Part shown: positions 50,887 to 59,473 of the stretch, in pieces
Layout of the letters: each line of letters starts with the position of its first letter
Position numbering within the stretch: position 1 is the stretch's first letter
DNA from: Acidobacteriota bacterium
GTDB taxonomy: Bacteria > Acidobacteriota > Thermoanaerobaculia > Multivoradales > Multivoraceae
Length of the DNA: 64,000 nucleotides
Assembly (NCBI GenBank): GCA_026707545.1
Contig: JAPOWR010000001.1
Location: forward strand, 744,001 to 808,000
Reading direction: 5' to 3'
Notes under the pieces: model-generated
Told to the model about the DNA's origin: nothing
Seen by the model: the letters and a program-made list of their open reading frames with translations, nothing else
Database searches by the model: none
Position numbers and translations under genes: made by a program

Positions 50887-52658
50887 ACCGTGATGCCGCG
50901 GAAGAAGGTGATCGCCTCGATGGAAGCGAGGAGGAGGCCGGCGAGGGCGAGGGTGCGCCAGGACCAGGGGCGGCGGGTCTCCCGGGTGAGCTCGGCGAGG
51001 CGGCCGTGAGGGACGGGGTCTAGGTCGGAGTTGTTGATCCGGGTGGCTCGTTCGTCCTGGAGGCCCGGGAGGATGGTGTCGTCACCGTCCGTGAGGGTAC
51101 CGGTGAGCCACTCGGTGGCGTTCTGGAGCAGGGCGGCGAGGTCGGGACGTTGCGCGAGGGGTGAGGTATCGAGATCGAGGGCGATGACGACCAAGCGGGC
51201 GCTGAGGTCCGGCCCGGGTGGCTCGGAGCCGGCCGGCGTCGGGGCCGGGTCGGTCGGATCGCAGACAGCGATTGCGGTCAGGTTGCCGGCGGCGGCTACG
51301 GCCGTACAGCGAGGGTCGAGTTGGCGGGTGGGGATTCTCGCGGGCAGGCCGAGCAGGGAGACGCCGTCGAGGATCGGGTGCTCGGCAGCGATGCGGTCGA
51401 TCCGGCGCTGGGCGGGGGGCGCGGCCTCTGCGGGCGAGAGCCCACCGGCTGGGGCGGCGTCCGGTGGGTCGAGGAACAGGCTGGGTAGCGGCGGTCCCGT
51501 GGTCTGGATGGTGCGATGGAAGACGGCGATGTCGGCTGCAGCCGTGGCGGCGGACGAGGATTCCGGTGGCTGCGTGCCAGCTTCGCGGAGCGTCCCGTCG
51601 GCTGCTGCGCGCACGGCGACGACTACGACCGATGGGTCCGCGGCGAACGCCCGGGCCGCGGCGGAGTCGGCGAACGAGGCTCGGCTGCGGGTATGAACGA
51701 CCAGTCGCCGTTGACCGCGCAGCCGATTCAAGGGCTGCTCAGCACGCGCCGTGGCGGGAAGTCCGGTAGTCCGTGCGTCGACCAACGTGGCCCGGTCGTC
51801 CAGCGAGAAGACGTCGTTTGGCGTCCGAAGGCTTGCGGTCACCGGGCCGGGTGCGAAGCCGGCGATGTCGATCAGGGCGGTGAAGCGGTTGCCGGACGGC
51901 AGTTCGAGTTGCCGGCGGATGCGGATCGTCTCGACATCGGCGATCGTCAACTCGACGGGTACCAGGCCGGTGGCGCTGGCCGAATCGGTCGCCAGGACTT
52001 CGACCAGGGCTTCCGGCTTTGCTTCGTGGCTGGGCGCGGGACGGGTCACGAAGTGGACGATGCCCGCGTTCCTGGCTGGAGCGAGGACCGAGATCGTCTG
52101 GGTCGCGGTCGCCGGGTCGAGGATCGGCCGCCAGTCCGAGACGCCGTCAGTGAAGAGGTACGCCGTGTCGGCGGCGGGAATCGCGGGTTCTGGCTGCTCT
52201 TCCGTTTCCTCGGACTCGAACGAACCGGAAAGGGCGAGCAGTGCCTTCGCGGGCGTCAGCCGCGTCGGATCGGCGCCCAGAGTGAATCGGCTGCCGGTGT
52301 CTGCCTCGGCGACGATCCGGCGGGCCTCGGCGACGGCCAGGTCCATCCGGGTCCCCGTCCCATCCGGCAGGGCGGCGCTCATCGTCGGCGAGGAGTCGAA
52401 TGCGAGGGCGATCCGGTCGCCGCCGCCGGGTTGCAGCCAGCTGGCCTGACCCGCGGCCAGGGCCAGACAGCCGGCCACCGTCATCGCGAGTAGCAGCGAG
52501 AGCAGCCACCGCAGGCGGTCATGCCGTTTCCGCCGGTGCGCCAGCAACCGCCGCCAGAGCAACGTGGAGGCGACCGACAACGACTGCGCGGTGGGCCGGA
52601 TCAGATAGATCGCGAGCACCGCCAGGGCGGCAAGCAGAAGCGGTAGCCAGACGGGCAT
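50883..52658 (-). CDS. BatA-like membrane protein with N-terminal aerotolerance domain
   Basis: 591 residues. N-terminal BatA-type membrane region (PVWLPLLLAALAVLAIYLIRP...RLRWLLSLLLAMTVAGCLALA), a VWA-like domain with DRIALAFDSSPTMSA (about 80-230) in which the metal site is imperfect, a long Ala/Pro-rich beta region and a C-terminal hydrophobic helix (WRTLALAGLLLASIEAITFF). Its ATG follows the DUF58 stop by 4 nt and its stop overlaps the next gene (ATGA). It acts with MoxR and DUF58; the exact function of Bat proteins is unsettled. Confidence 0.82.
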   Translation of the reverse strand: MPVWLPLLLAALAVLAIYLIRPTAQSLSVASTLLWRRLLAHRRKRHDRLRWLLSLLLAMTVAGCLALAAGQASWLQPGGGDRIALAFDSSPTMSAALPDGTGTRMDLAVAEARRIVAEADTGSRFTLGADPTRLTPAKALLALSGSFESEETEEQPEPAIPAADTAYLFTDGVSDWRPILDPATATQTISVLAPARNAGIVHFVTRPAPSHEAKPEALVEVLATDSASATGLVPVELTIADVETIRIRRQLELPSGNRFTALIDIAGFAPGPVTASLRTPNDVFSLDDRATLVDARTTGLPATARAEQPLNRLRGQRRLVVHTRSRASFADSAAARAFAADPSVVVVAVRAAADGTLREAGTQPPESSSAATAAADIAVFHRTIQTTGPPLPSLFLDPPDAAPAGGLSPAEAAPPAQRRIDRIAAEHPILDGVSLLGLPARIPTRQLDPRCTAVAAAGNLTAIAVCDPTDPAPTPAGSEPPGPDLSARLVVIALDLDTSPLAQRPDLAALLQNATEWLTGTLTDGDDTILPGLQDERATRINNSDLDPVPHGRLAELTRETRRPWSWRTLALAGLLLASIEAITFFRGITV

Positions 52659-52662
52659 GGCG

Positions 52663-53568
52663 TCAGCGTCCCCGGCTCAGCAGGCCGCGGCGGAGGGCGC
52701 CGAGGGCCAGTTCCTCGAACCTCATCTCGACTGGCGCCTCGATGAAGGACCAGCCGCGGGCGGTGCAGCGGGCCCGGATCTCGTCTCGGTGGGCGTCCGC
52801 TTCGTCTTCCAGCTTGTGGAGGAGGGTGGGGGCGCCGTGGACGCGGAGGGTGTCGCCGGTTTCGCTGTCGACCAGGGTCGTGTCGCGGTCGAGCGGCGCC
52901 TCGAGGTCCCGGTGGTCGGTGACCTGGAGCACCGCGACGTCGTGCCGCAGGGGCAGGAGCAGGTCGAGACCGCCTTCCGTTGTGTCCGAGAGCAGGTCCG
53001 AGATCAGGATGACGAGACCACGCCGGCGGCCGGCGGCGAACACCTGGCGTACCGCGTGGTCGAGCCGCGTGTCGCCGCCGGTGTCGAGATTGGCGAGGAA
53101 GTCGAGTGCGCGCCACACCTGCCGCGAACCGTGGAGCGGCCCCAGAACCTGGTGTGCGTGGCTCGAGTAGGGCGCCAGCGTGACCCGGTCGAGGGTGGCC
53201 AGAGCGATGTAGGTCAGGGCGGCGGCGATCCGGCGCGCGGCGTCGAACTTGCGTCGCCCGGCGTCGCCCGGCGTCGGCGCCATGGAGCGGCTGCAGTCGA
53301 GCAGGATGTAGACGGCCAGGTCGCCGTGTTCCTCGAACATTCGCAGGAGCAGGCGGTCGAAGCGGAGGTAGGCGCGCCAGTCGAGGTGGCGCACGTCGTC
53401 GCCCTCGACATAGGGGCGGTAGTCCGCGAACTCGATGCCGGAACCCAGGTGGGTGGCGCGGTGCTCGCCCTTGAAGCCGCCCGCGGGTACGCGGCGCGTC
53501 AAGAGCCGCAGTCGCTCCAGCCGGGCGAGGAAGGCCGGCTCGAAGGCGAAGGCGGAGTGGTCGGCCAC
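52663..53568 (-). CDS. DUF58 family protein
   Basis: 301 residues. The signature GIEFADYRPYVEGDDVRHLDWRAYLRFDRLLLRMFEEH, followed by the VWA-like YILLDCSRSMAPTP, defines DUF58 proteins, which accompany MoxR ATPases. It is 20 bp downstream of the MoxR gene and 4 bp upstream of the BatA-like gene. Soluble; no membrane segment visible. Confidence 0.94.
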   Translation of the reverse strand: MADHSAFAFEPAFLARLERLRLLTRRVPAGGFKGEHRATHLGSGIEFADYRPYVEGDDVRHLDWRAYLRFDRLLLRMFEEHGDLAVYILLDCSRSMAPTPGDAGRRKFDAARRIAAALTYIALATLDRVTLAPYSSHAHQVLGPLHGSRQVWRALDFLANLDTGGDTRLDHAVRQVFAAGRRRGLVILISDLLSDTTEGGLDLLLPLRHDVAVLQVTDHRDLEAPLDRDTTLVDSETGDTLRVHGAPTLLHKLEDEADAHRDEIRARCTARGWSFIEAPVEMRFEELALGALRRGLLSRGR

Positions 53569-53588
53569 GGCTCGGAGCTGGAGCCCGC

Positions 53589-54602
53589 TCAGCCCTCGGG
53601 CACGCTGTCCACCACGTCCTGGAGCAGTTCGTCGAGGTCGATTCGTTCCGCCTCGCCCTCGAAGTTCAGCAGGACGCGGTGGCGTAGCGCGGGCAGGGCG
53701 ACGGCGCGGAGGTCTTCCCGGGCGACATTGGCCCGGCCTCGGATGAGGGCGTGGACCTTGGCGCCGAGAACCATCGCCTGGACGCCGCGCGGGCTGGCCC
53801 CGACCCGAACGTAGCGGCGGACCGCCTCGGCGGGACGGTCTCCCTCAGGTCGGGTCGCGATGCCGATCCGGATCGCGTAGTCCTGGACCGGTCGCGCGAT
53901 CGGAGTCAGCCGCGCCGCGCGCCGCATCGCGATCACGCGTTCGGCGGTCCAGAGCGCGGCCGCCGACGGCGTATGCCCCGAGGTCGTGCGGTCCATGATC
54001 GTGTGCAGTTCCTCGGTCGCCGGGTAGGTCATCCGCAGCTTGAAGAGGAACCGGTCGAGTTGTGCCTCCGGCAGCGGGTAGGTCCCTTCCATTTCGAGCG
54101 GGTTCTGGGTGGCGAGCACGAAGAAGGGCGGTCCCAGTTGGTTCGTCTCACCGCCGACGGTCACCGTCGTCTCCTGCATCGCCTCGAGCAGGGCCGACTG
54201 CGTCTTCGGAGTGGCGCGGTTGATCTCGTCCGCGAGCAGGAGATTGGCGAAGATCGGCCCGGGCTCGAAGACGAGCCGCCGGCCTCCCGCCTCGTCTTCG
54301 CGCAGCACGTGGGTGCCGACGATGTCGGCGGGCATCAGGTCCGGCGTGAACTGGATGCGGGAGAACTCGAGATGGAGGGCGTCGGACAGGGTCCGCACGA
54401 GCAGCGTCTTGCCGATGCCGGGGATACCCTCGAGCAGGACGTGCCCGTCGGCCAGCAGGCCGATGATCACGCCGTCGACCACGTCCTCCTGGCCGACGAT
54501 CACCTTGCCGATCTCGGCCCGCAGCTCGCTGCAGCGCTCGGCGAAGTCGGTCAGTTGCAAGGCCAGATCGGCCGCGGTCCGGGGCGCGGCGGTGTCGTTC
54601 AC
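53589..54602 (-). CDS. MoxR-family AAA+ ATPase of the Bat operon
   Basis: 337 residues. Walker A LLEGIPGIGKTLLVRTL, Walker B NLLLADEINRATPKTQSALLEAMQE, sensor 1 FFVLATQNPLEMEGTYPLPEAQLDRFLF and C-terminal RYVRVGASPRGVQAMVLGAKV. Typical of MoxR-proper ATPases. Its ATG overlaps the stop of the upstream gene by 4 nt (ATGA at 54599-54602). It is the second MoxR in the window and belongs to a different subfamily from the one at 21360. Confidence 0.95.
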   Translation of the reverse strand: MNDTAAPRTAADLALQLTDFAERCSELRAEIGKVIVGQEDVVDGVIIGLLADGHVLLEGIPGIGKTLLVRTLSDALHLEFSRIQFTPDLMPADIVGTHVLREDEAGGRRLVFEPGPIFANLLLADEINRATPKTQSALLEAMQETTVTVGGETNQLGPPFFVLATQNPLEMEGTYPLPEAQLDRFLFKLRMTYPATEELHTIMDRTTSGHTPSAAALWTAERVIAMRRAARLTPIARPVQDYAIRIGIATRPEGDRPAEAVRRYVRVGASPRGVQAMVLGAKVHALIRGRANVAREDLRAVALPALRHRVLLNFEGEAERIDLDELLQDVVDSVPEG

Positions 54603-56038
54603 TGGCGCTCCTCCCGAGACTCGTCCTCCGGCCGGGGGTGCTCCAGCGACTCGAGGTAGCGCCGCACGGAGGCGCGGTGGCGCCAGGCGATCGGGTGCCG
54701 GGGCGGCGGCAGATCGCCGGTCGCGGCCTCGGCGCCGCCGCCGACGTTGGCGCTGGAGCCGCGCATCGCCACCTCGGCGGCCCGGAACTGGGTCGCGCTG
54801 GTCGTCGTCAGGGGCCGGCGTTCGATCTCGTCCTGCGACTGGAGCAGGGCGGTCTCGAGCGCCTGTTCGAGGCTGAGGGCGGGGATCAGGAGATCGCCGA
54901 AGGGATCGACCATCTCCTCCTGCGGGCCGGTGCCGACTCCGGCGGCGCCGCCGTCGGCCTCGGCACCGGCGGCCCCGGGTTCCTCGCTGACCGCCGCCGC
55001 CGTGCCGGTCTCGCCGCCGGCGCCCTCGCCTTCCTCGGTCGGCTGACCGCCGGCGCCCTCGCCGGATGCCGATTCGGCCGCGGCCTCGGCGCCTTCGCCA
55101 TCGCCCGGCATGCCGGGTGCGCCCGCTTCCTCCTCTCCGGCTCCGTCGCCGGTGTCGAGTTCACGCATGAGGTCGGCGCCGGTTTCGGCGTTCTGTTCGC
55201 CGGCAAAGTCGGCCGCGGCGGCTTCGCCGCCCTCCGGATTGCCCTCCATGGCCTCGGCGTCCGCGCCGTCGCCAAGGCTTCCTTCGACTGCGTCGGACGC
55301 GTCTCCGGCGTTCCGGCGCGCGTCCTCGGAGTCCGGTTCGCGGATGCGGAGAGTCAGGAAGGGAAGATCGCTGAGCCGCACATCGAACTCCGGAACGCCC
55401 GGCCTGCGACCGGGTTCTTCTTCCAGGAGGGCTGCCGCCTCCAGCCCTGGGGCCACGTTGTCCGCGCCGTCGGCGCTGATCGCCGCGGCCAGCGCCTCGC
55501 CGACGAAGGAGGTGGGCAGGACGACCGGCATCAGGAGGACCACACTCAGAAGGGCCGAGGCCGCGGCGCCGCGGGGGACGAGGCGGGGCGCCGCCCGCCG
55601 CGCGCCGGTCCGGTCCAGACCCGCGACCCCGCGTTCGAGGACGAGTGCGATCCAGGGTAGTGGCCAGACGGCTTCGGCTTCCGGCGTGGGGCGCCCGCTG
55701 TCGGTGTCGGCTCGCCCCTGCATCTCGAGGGCCGTGGCGACCGCGTCCCGCAGATCGCCCGCCTTGTCCACCGCTCGCGCGGCGGCTGGAAGATCGCGGC
55801 CCAGCGAGGCGGCCTCGCGCAGGACCAGCGCGACCAGGACGATGCCTCCGGCCCACGACGGCCACAGCGCAGCGGCGCTGCTTTCGGCGCCGGCCGCCAT
55901 GCGCAGCAGCCAGGTCGAGAGCAGCCAGAGGCACGATGCGGGCACGAGCCAGACGAGCGCCGCGAGGGCGCGGCGCAGACGGAGCCGCCGGTCGACGGCG
56001 GAAAGACCGCGCAGGAGTTCGCGGCGCAGATCGGTCAC
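54599..56038 (-). CDS. Membrane protein with low-complexity acidic segment, Bat-operon head (DUF4175-like)
   Basis: 479 residues from the GTG at 56038 (VTDLRRELLRGLSAVDRRLRL). A TTG at 56080 overlapping the upstream stop codon as TTGA would add 14 residues. Two N-terminal hydrophobic helices (ALAALVWLVPASCLWLL and WPSWAGGIVLVALVL), one more near 165-180 (ASALLSVVLLMPVVL), then a long Glu/Ala/Gly-rich low-complexity stretch (about 235-380) and a short helical C-terminus. It resembles DUF4175-type proteins that head MoxR/DUF58/Bat operons, but I cannot confirm the family. Confidence 0.7.
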   Translation of the reverse strand: MTDLRRELLRGLSAVDRRLRLRRALAALVWLVPASCLWLLSTWLLRMAAGAESSAAALWPSWAGGIVLVALVLREAASLGRDLPAAARAVDKAGDLRDAVATALEMQGRADTDSGRPTPEAEAVWPLPWIALVLERGVAGLDRTGARRAAPRLVPRGAAASALLSVVLLMPVVLPTSFVGEALAAAISADGADNVAPGLEAAALLEEEPGRRPGVPEFDVRLSDLPFLTLRIREPDSEDARRNAGDASDAVEGSLGDGADAEAMEGNPEGGEAAAADFAGEQNAETGADLMRELDTGDGAGEEEAGAPGMPGDGEGAEAAAESASGEGAGGQPTEEGEGAGGETGTAAAVSEEPGAAGAEADGGAAGVGTGPQEEMVDPFGDLLIPALSLEQALETALLQSQDEIERRPLTTTSATQFRAAEVAMRGSSANVGGGAEAATGDLPPPRHPIAWRHRASVRRYLESLEHPRPEDESREERQ

Positions 56039-56076
56039 GGCCTGGTCGGCCGGCGGGGAAACGGCGCGAGAAGGAC

Positions 56077-57222
56077 TCAATTCGGTTCCCAGAGCGCGAT
56101 GCCGCCGGCCTGCTTGCCGATGTCGATCTGCGCGACGCGCCGGTACGAGCTGTTGTCGTAGACCTCGACGACTCCCGGTTCGCCGCCGATGCCCTCGACC
56201 GTGACCAGGCTGAAGCGCCCGTCCGAAGTGATGGCCACTCCGTGGGGGATGCGGCGGGTGGTGTCCTCGCGGGCGACCTCGGTGCCCGTCTCCAGATCCC
56301 AGAAACCGATGGAGTCGCCCTTCTTGTAGGTCACGACCAGCAGGCGTTCGTCCGGTGCCACGGCCGCGTTGTAGGGACCTGCCGCCGGTGTTTCGAGGCG
56401 GCGCGAGACGTTCCACGCGGCGGTGTCGACCTCGTAGAGTGCGTTGCCCGAAAGAGCGGTGATGTAGACGAGGCCGCGGGATGTCGGCTGCGTGACCCAG
56501 GAGGGCTCGACCGCGGCGCCGGCGTGGGCGCTCTGGTGGCTTGCGTGGTCGCCGTGGGCGGCGTGAATGCCGGTCTGGGTCCCCAGCTTGAGGCGCCGGC
56601 CGACCTCGAAGCGGAGCGCGTCGACCTCGACGAGTTCGTCGTCCATCATGTTCACGCTGTAGAGCTTCCGGCCGTCGCGGCTGAGCCGCGCGCCGTGCGG
56701 CATGGTGCCGCTCTCGAACTGGGCGATCTCGGTCATCGTCGAGGTCTCGACGACGGAGACCGTGCTCGGCACGTGGTCGCCGTAGAAGTCCGAGTTGACG
56801 ACGAACAGCAGCCCCGTGGTCGCGGCGATGTCGAGGGTGGCCGGGAACATGCCGACCGTCGTGTCGCCCAGCCATTCGTCGGTGCCGGTGGCGTACTTGT
56901 GGATCGAGCCGAAGGGATTGCCGTGGGCGATCGAGACGTACCAGTAGCGACCTCCCGCCGAGACGTTGATGCCGTGGGGACCCTCGATCTCGGCCGGAAA
57001 GCTGCCGACGGTGATCGTCTTCGTGACCTCGATTCCCGAGGGTCCGAAGCGGATCAGGGACACCTCGTCCTCCGATTCGGCGCAGACGTAGGCGTAGTAG
57101 TTGCGCGACGGTGGGACGGGATCGGACTCGGCGCGGACGGGGCCGGCGCTCACCGCACCGAGGGCCAGAACGAGGGCAGCCGGTGCTGCCCACGGCGGCA
57201 GCCAGGAGGTCGACATGCGCAT
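56077..57222 (-). CDS. Secreted YVTN-type beta-propeller protein
   Basis: 381 residues with a signal peptide (...LGAVSAGPVRAES). Repeated blades: YYAYVCAESEDEVSLI, GPHGINVSAGGRYWYVSIAHG, GLLFVVNSDFYGDHVPSTVSVVET, PHGARLSRDGRKLYSVNMMDDELVEV, YNAAVAPDERLLVVTYKKGDS, PHGVAITSDGRFSLVTVEGIGG. This is the YVTN/40-residue propeller family, periplasmic, role unknown. A His-rich patch (HAAHGDHASHQSAHAG) might bind metal. It is upstream of the Bat-type operon. Confidence 0.85.
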   Translation of the reverse strand: MRMSTSWLPPWAAPAALVLALGAVSAGPVRAESDPVPPSRNYYAYVCAESEDEVSLIRFGPSGIEVTKTITVGSFPAEIEGPHGINVSAGGRYWYVSIAHGNPFGSIHKYATGTDEWLGDTTVGMFPATLDIAATTGLLFVVNSDFYGDHVPSTVSVVETSTMTEIAQFESGTMPHGARLSRDGRKLYSVNMMDDELVEVDALRFEVGRRLKLGTQTGIHAAHGDHASHQSAHAGAAVEPSWVTQPTSRGLVYITALSGNALYEVDTAAWNVSRRLETPAAGPYNAAVAPDERLLVVTYKKGDSIGFWDLETGTEVAREDTTRRIPHGVAITSDGRFSLVTVEGIGGEPGVVEVYDNSSYRRVAQIDIGKQAGGIALWEPN

Positions 57223-57243
57223 CCGGCCGTTACCGCCGGGCCG

Positions 57244-59385
57244 CTAGTGCGGCTCTCCGATGATGCGGTTCGGGTCTTCCGGATCCTTCAGCTTGACGGC
57301 CCACAGTCCGGAGTGCCAGTCCGAGAAGAAGATGTGATCCTTGTAGGGCTGCGGACCCCAGACGAAGGGGGCGTTGGGCACCAGGGCCTCGGAATCGAAG
57401 GGCATGAACATGCCGATCTCCCGGCCCTGCCGGTAGAGATCACCACGCAGTTCGCCCGAAACGTCGACGACGCGCAGGCCGCCGTTGTAGTAGGCGACGT
57501 ACATGATGTCGTCCTCGATCCAGAGGTTGTGGGTGCCGGCCTCGGGCACCTGGTAGCGGGCGACTTCGCGCGGGTTCTCCCAGTCGTCCCAAGAGATGAC
57601 GTGGATCCAGCCGGCGGCGCGGGGCGGCGCTGAGCGCGGATCGCGCCCGAGCTCGCCGTAGGGGAAGGCCTCGTCGCCGGCGAAGACGTAGAACTTGCCC
57701 GTCGATTCGCTGCGGTAGGGGTAGGCGGCGTGGTTCCAGCCGCTGGGGTAGGCGTAGCTGCCGAGCTGCACCGGGTTGTTCGGCGCTCCGCCCATGCCGG
57801 CGCCGCCGACATCGATGGCGACCACGCCGTCCTCCCAGTTGGAGCTGAAGGCGACGCCGTCGACCACCCAGACGTCGTGAATCGAGTGCCCGGGTGTGTC
57901 CAGTTCGAAGCGGCCGACACGATAGGGCTGGGTCGGATCCTCGATGCTGATCACGTCGAACCGCCTGCCGTTCGAGAGAGCGTAGACGTGCTCTTCGTGG
58001 ATGAAGACGTTGTGCACCCCGCCGCGCAACTGGTCGTCGAAGCGGGAGAGGATGCGGACGCCAACCTGGGGTTCGGAGACGTCGAGCACGACGAAGCCGT
58101 TCTTGCGGTTCGAGGCGCCCTCACGGCTGATCACCGCGATCCGGCCGTCCTCGGAAACCTTGACGTCGTTGACCGTTCGGGCGTCCACGCGAACCGCGTC
58201 GATCAGCACGATGCTCTCGGGGTTCGTGACGTCCCAGATGTAGGCGTGACCCTCGGCACCCCAGGTGCCGGTGATCGCGTAGTCGTTGCCGTCGGTGCCT
58301 TCCCACACCCAGAGGTCGGAGGTCCGTCTGTCGCTGACCTTGCCCTGGCCGATGAACTCGATCTCCTTGTTCACGCGACGGGGCTCGACCCGTAGCGGCA
58401 GGCTGGCCGAGTGGTTGCCGGAAAGCGCGGTGACCGTGTAGATGCCGGAGCGCTCCGCGACGAAGGCGCCGTCCTGTTCGATCTGCGCCGCGGCGCCGGG
58501 CGCGATGATCTGCGCCGCCGGCTGTCCAGCGACCAGGAAGCGGACGGGCAGATCGGCGACCTCGCCGCCGTTTCCGTTGCGGCCGACCGCCTCGAACCAG
58601 ACGACGTCGCCGGTGCGGGCGTTGTCGGCGGAGGCGGTCAGTTCCAGGCGCTCGGTGGGGTTCGGGACGATGGTGATGTCGAGCGCGGAGGACGCGTCTT
58701 CGGCGGTGGCGGTGAGCGTCGCGGTTCCAGGCGCGAGGAGCGTGAGGCCGCCGAAGCCGTCCGGCTCCGCGACCGCCGGATTGGAACTCGAGTACCCGAC
58801 CTCGACGTTGTCCCGTTCGACCGCCGTGATGTCGACGACGCGGGCCATCAGCGGAAGGTCGGTGCCGGCGTAGAGCGTTGCGGGGAGTCCGACGATCTCG
58901 ACACTCTCGACGGGAGGATTCGGAATCGTCACTTCAACCTCGACCCGGAGCAGGGCTTCCGCCCGGCGCGGCTCGTCCTCGGCCTCCTTGGGCACAAGGG
59001 CGATCACGGTGACTTCCCCGGGACCGTGCGCTTCGACCTCGCCGGCAGGGTTGACCCCCAGTCGCCGCCGGTTGCGGGAGAAGAAGACGACGTCGACGCC
59101 TTCGATGGGTTCGCCGTCCTCGCCCACGACGGTGGCCGTAAGCGTCGCCTTGTCGCCGACTTCGAGCGTCAACTCGGTCGGTGACACGACGAGTTCCGCG
59201 CCGGGGGGAACCGGAGGCTTCTCCTCGCCTTCGCCGTCGCCTTCCTGGTCGGCGGTCTCTTCGGGCTGCTCCTCGGCAGCGTCAGGGTCGGCGGGTTCCT
59301 GGGCGGCCGCCGGCAGCGCGGCCAGCAGAACCACGGCGGCGAGAATCGTCAGCCAGATCGGCGGACTGGTACGGAGGAGGTTCAC
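57244..59385 (-). CDS. Secreted LVIVD-repeat protein with bacterial Ig-like domains
   Basis: 713 residues. Signal peptide (...ALPAAAQEP), acidic linker, three or so Ig-like/Big domains (about 60-330; LVVSPTELTLEVGDKATLTATVVGEDGEPIEGVDVVFFS, PVESVEIVGLPATLYAGTDLPLMARV, and RLELTASADNARTGDVVWFE), then LVIVD-type propeller repeats (about 345-700; HAYIWDVTNPESIVLIDAV, FVVLDVSEPQVGVRIL, DVISIEDPTQPYRVGRFEL, HVISWDDWENPREVARYQV, LRVVDVSG). It is a large surface or periplasmic scaffold; function unknown. It lies 21 bp upstream of the YVTN gene and is likely cotranscribed. Confidence 0.85.
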   Translation of the reverse strand: MNLLRTSPPIWLTILAAVVLLAALPAAAQEPADPDAAEEQPEETADQEGDGEGEEKPPVPPGAELVVSPTELTLEVGDKATLTATVVGEDGEPIEGVDVVFFSRNRRRLGVNPAGEVEAHGPGEVTVIALVPKEAEDEPRRAEALLRVEVEVTIPNPPVESVEIVGLPATLYAGTDLPLMARVVDITAVERDNVEVGYSSSNPAVAEPDGFGGLTLLAPGTATLTATAEDASSALDITIVPNPTERLELTASADNARTGDVVWFEAVGRNGNGGEVADLPVRFLVAGQPAAQIIAPGAAAQIEQDGAFVAERSGIYTVTALSGNHSASLPLRVEPRRVNKEIEFIGQGKVSDRRTSDLWVWEGTDGNDYAITGTWGAEGHAYIWDVTNPESIVLIDAVRVDARTVNDVKVSEDGRIAVISREGASNRKNGFVVLDVSEPQVGVRILSRFDDQLRGGVHNVFIHEEHVYALSNGRRFDVISIEDPTQPYRVGRFELDTPGHSIHDVWVVDGVAFSSNWEDGVVAIDVGGAGMGGAPNNPVQLGSYAYPSGWNHAAYPYRSESTGKFYVFAGDEAFPYGELGRDPRSAPPRAAGWIHVISWDDWENPREVARYQVPEAGTHNLWIEDDIMYVAYYNGGLRVVDVSGELRGDLYRQGREIGMFMPFDSEALVPNAPFVWGPQPYKDHIFFSDWHSGLWAVKLKDPEDPNRIIGEPH

Positions 59386-59473
59386 GGCGCTCGTTCTCCG
59401 GGAAGTGGGTCGGCGGGAGCGAAGAATCGGCGCAGTCTATCAGTGCAGCCTGAAGCTCTGGCGTTGCCGGACG

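Noticed and set aside
56039..57193. Upstream extension of the membrane-protein frame to 57193
   Set aside because: It runs antiparallel to sense codons of the YVTN gene in another register and is Arg/Gly-rich; the gene start is placed at 56038 (or 56080).
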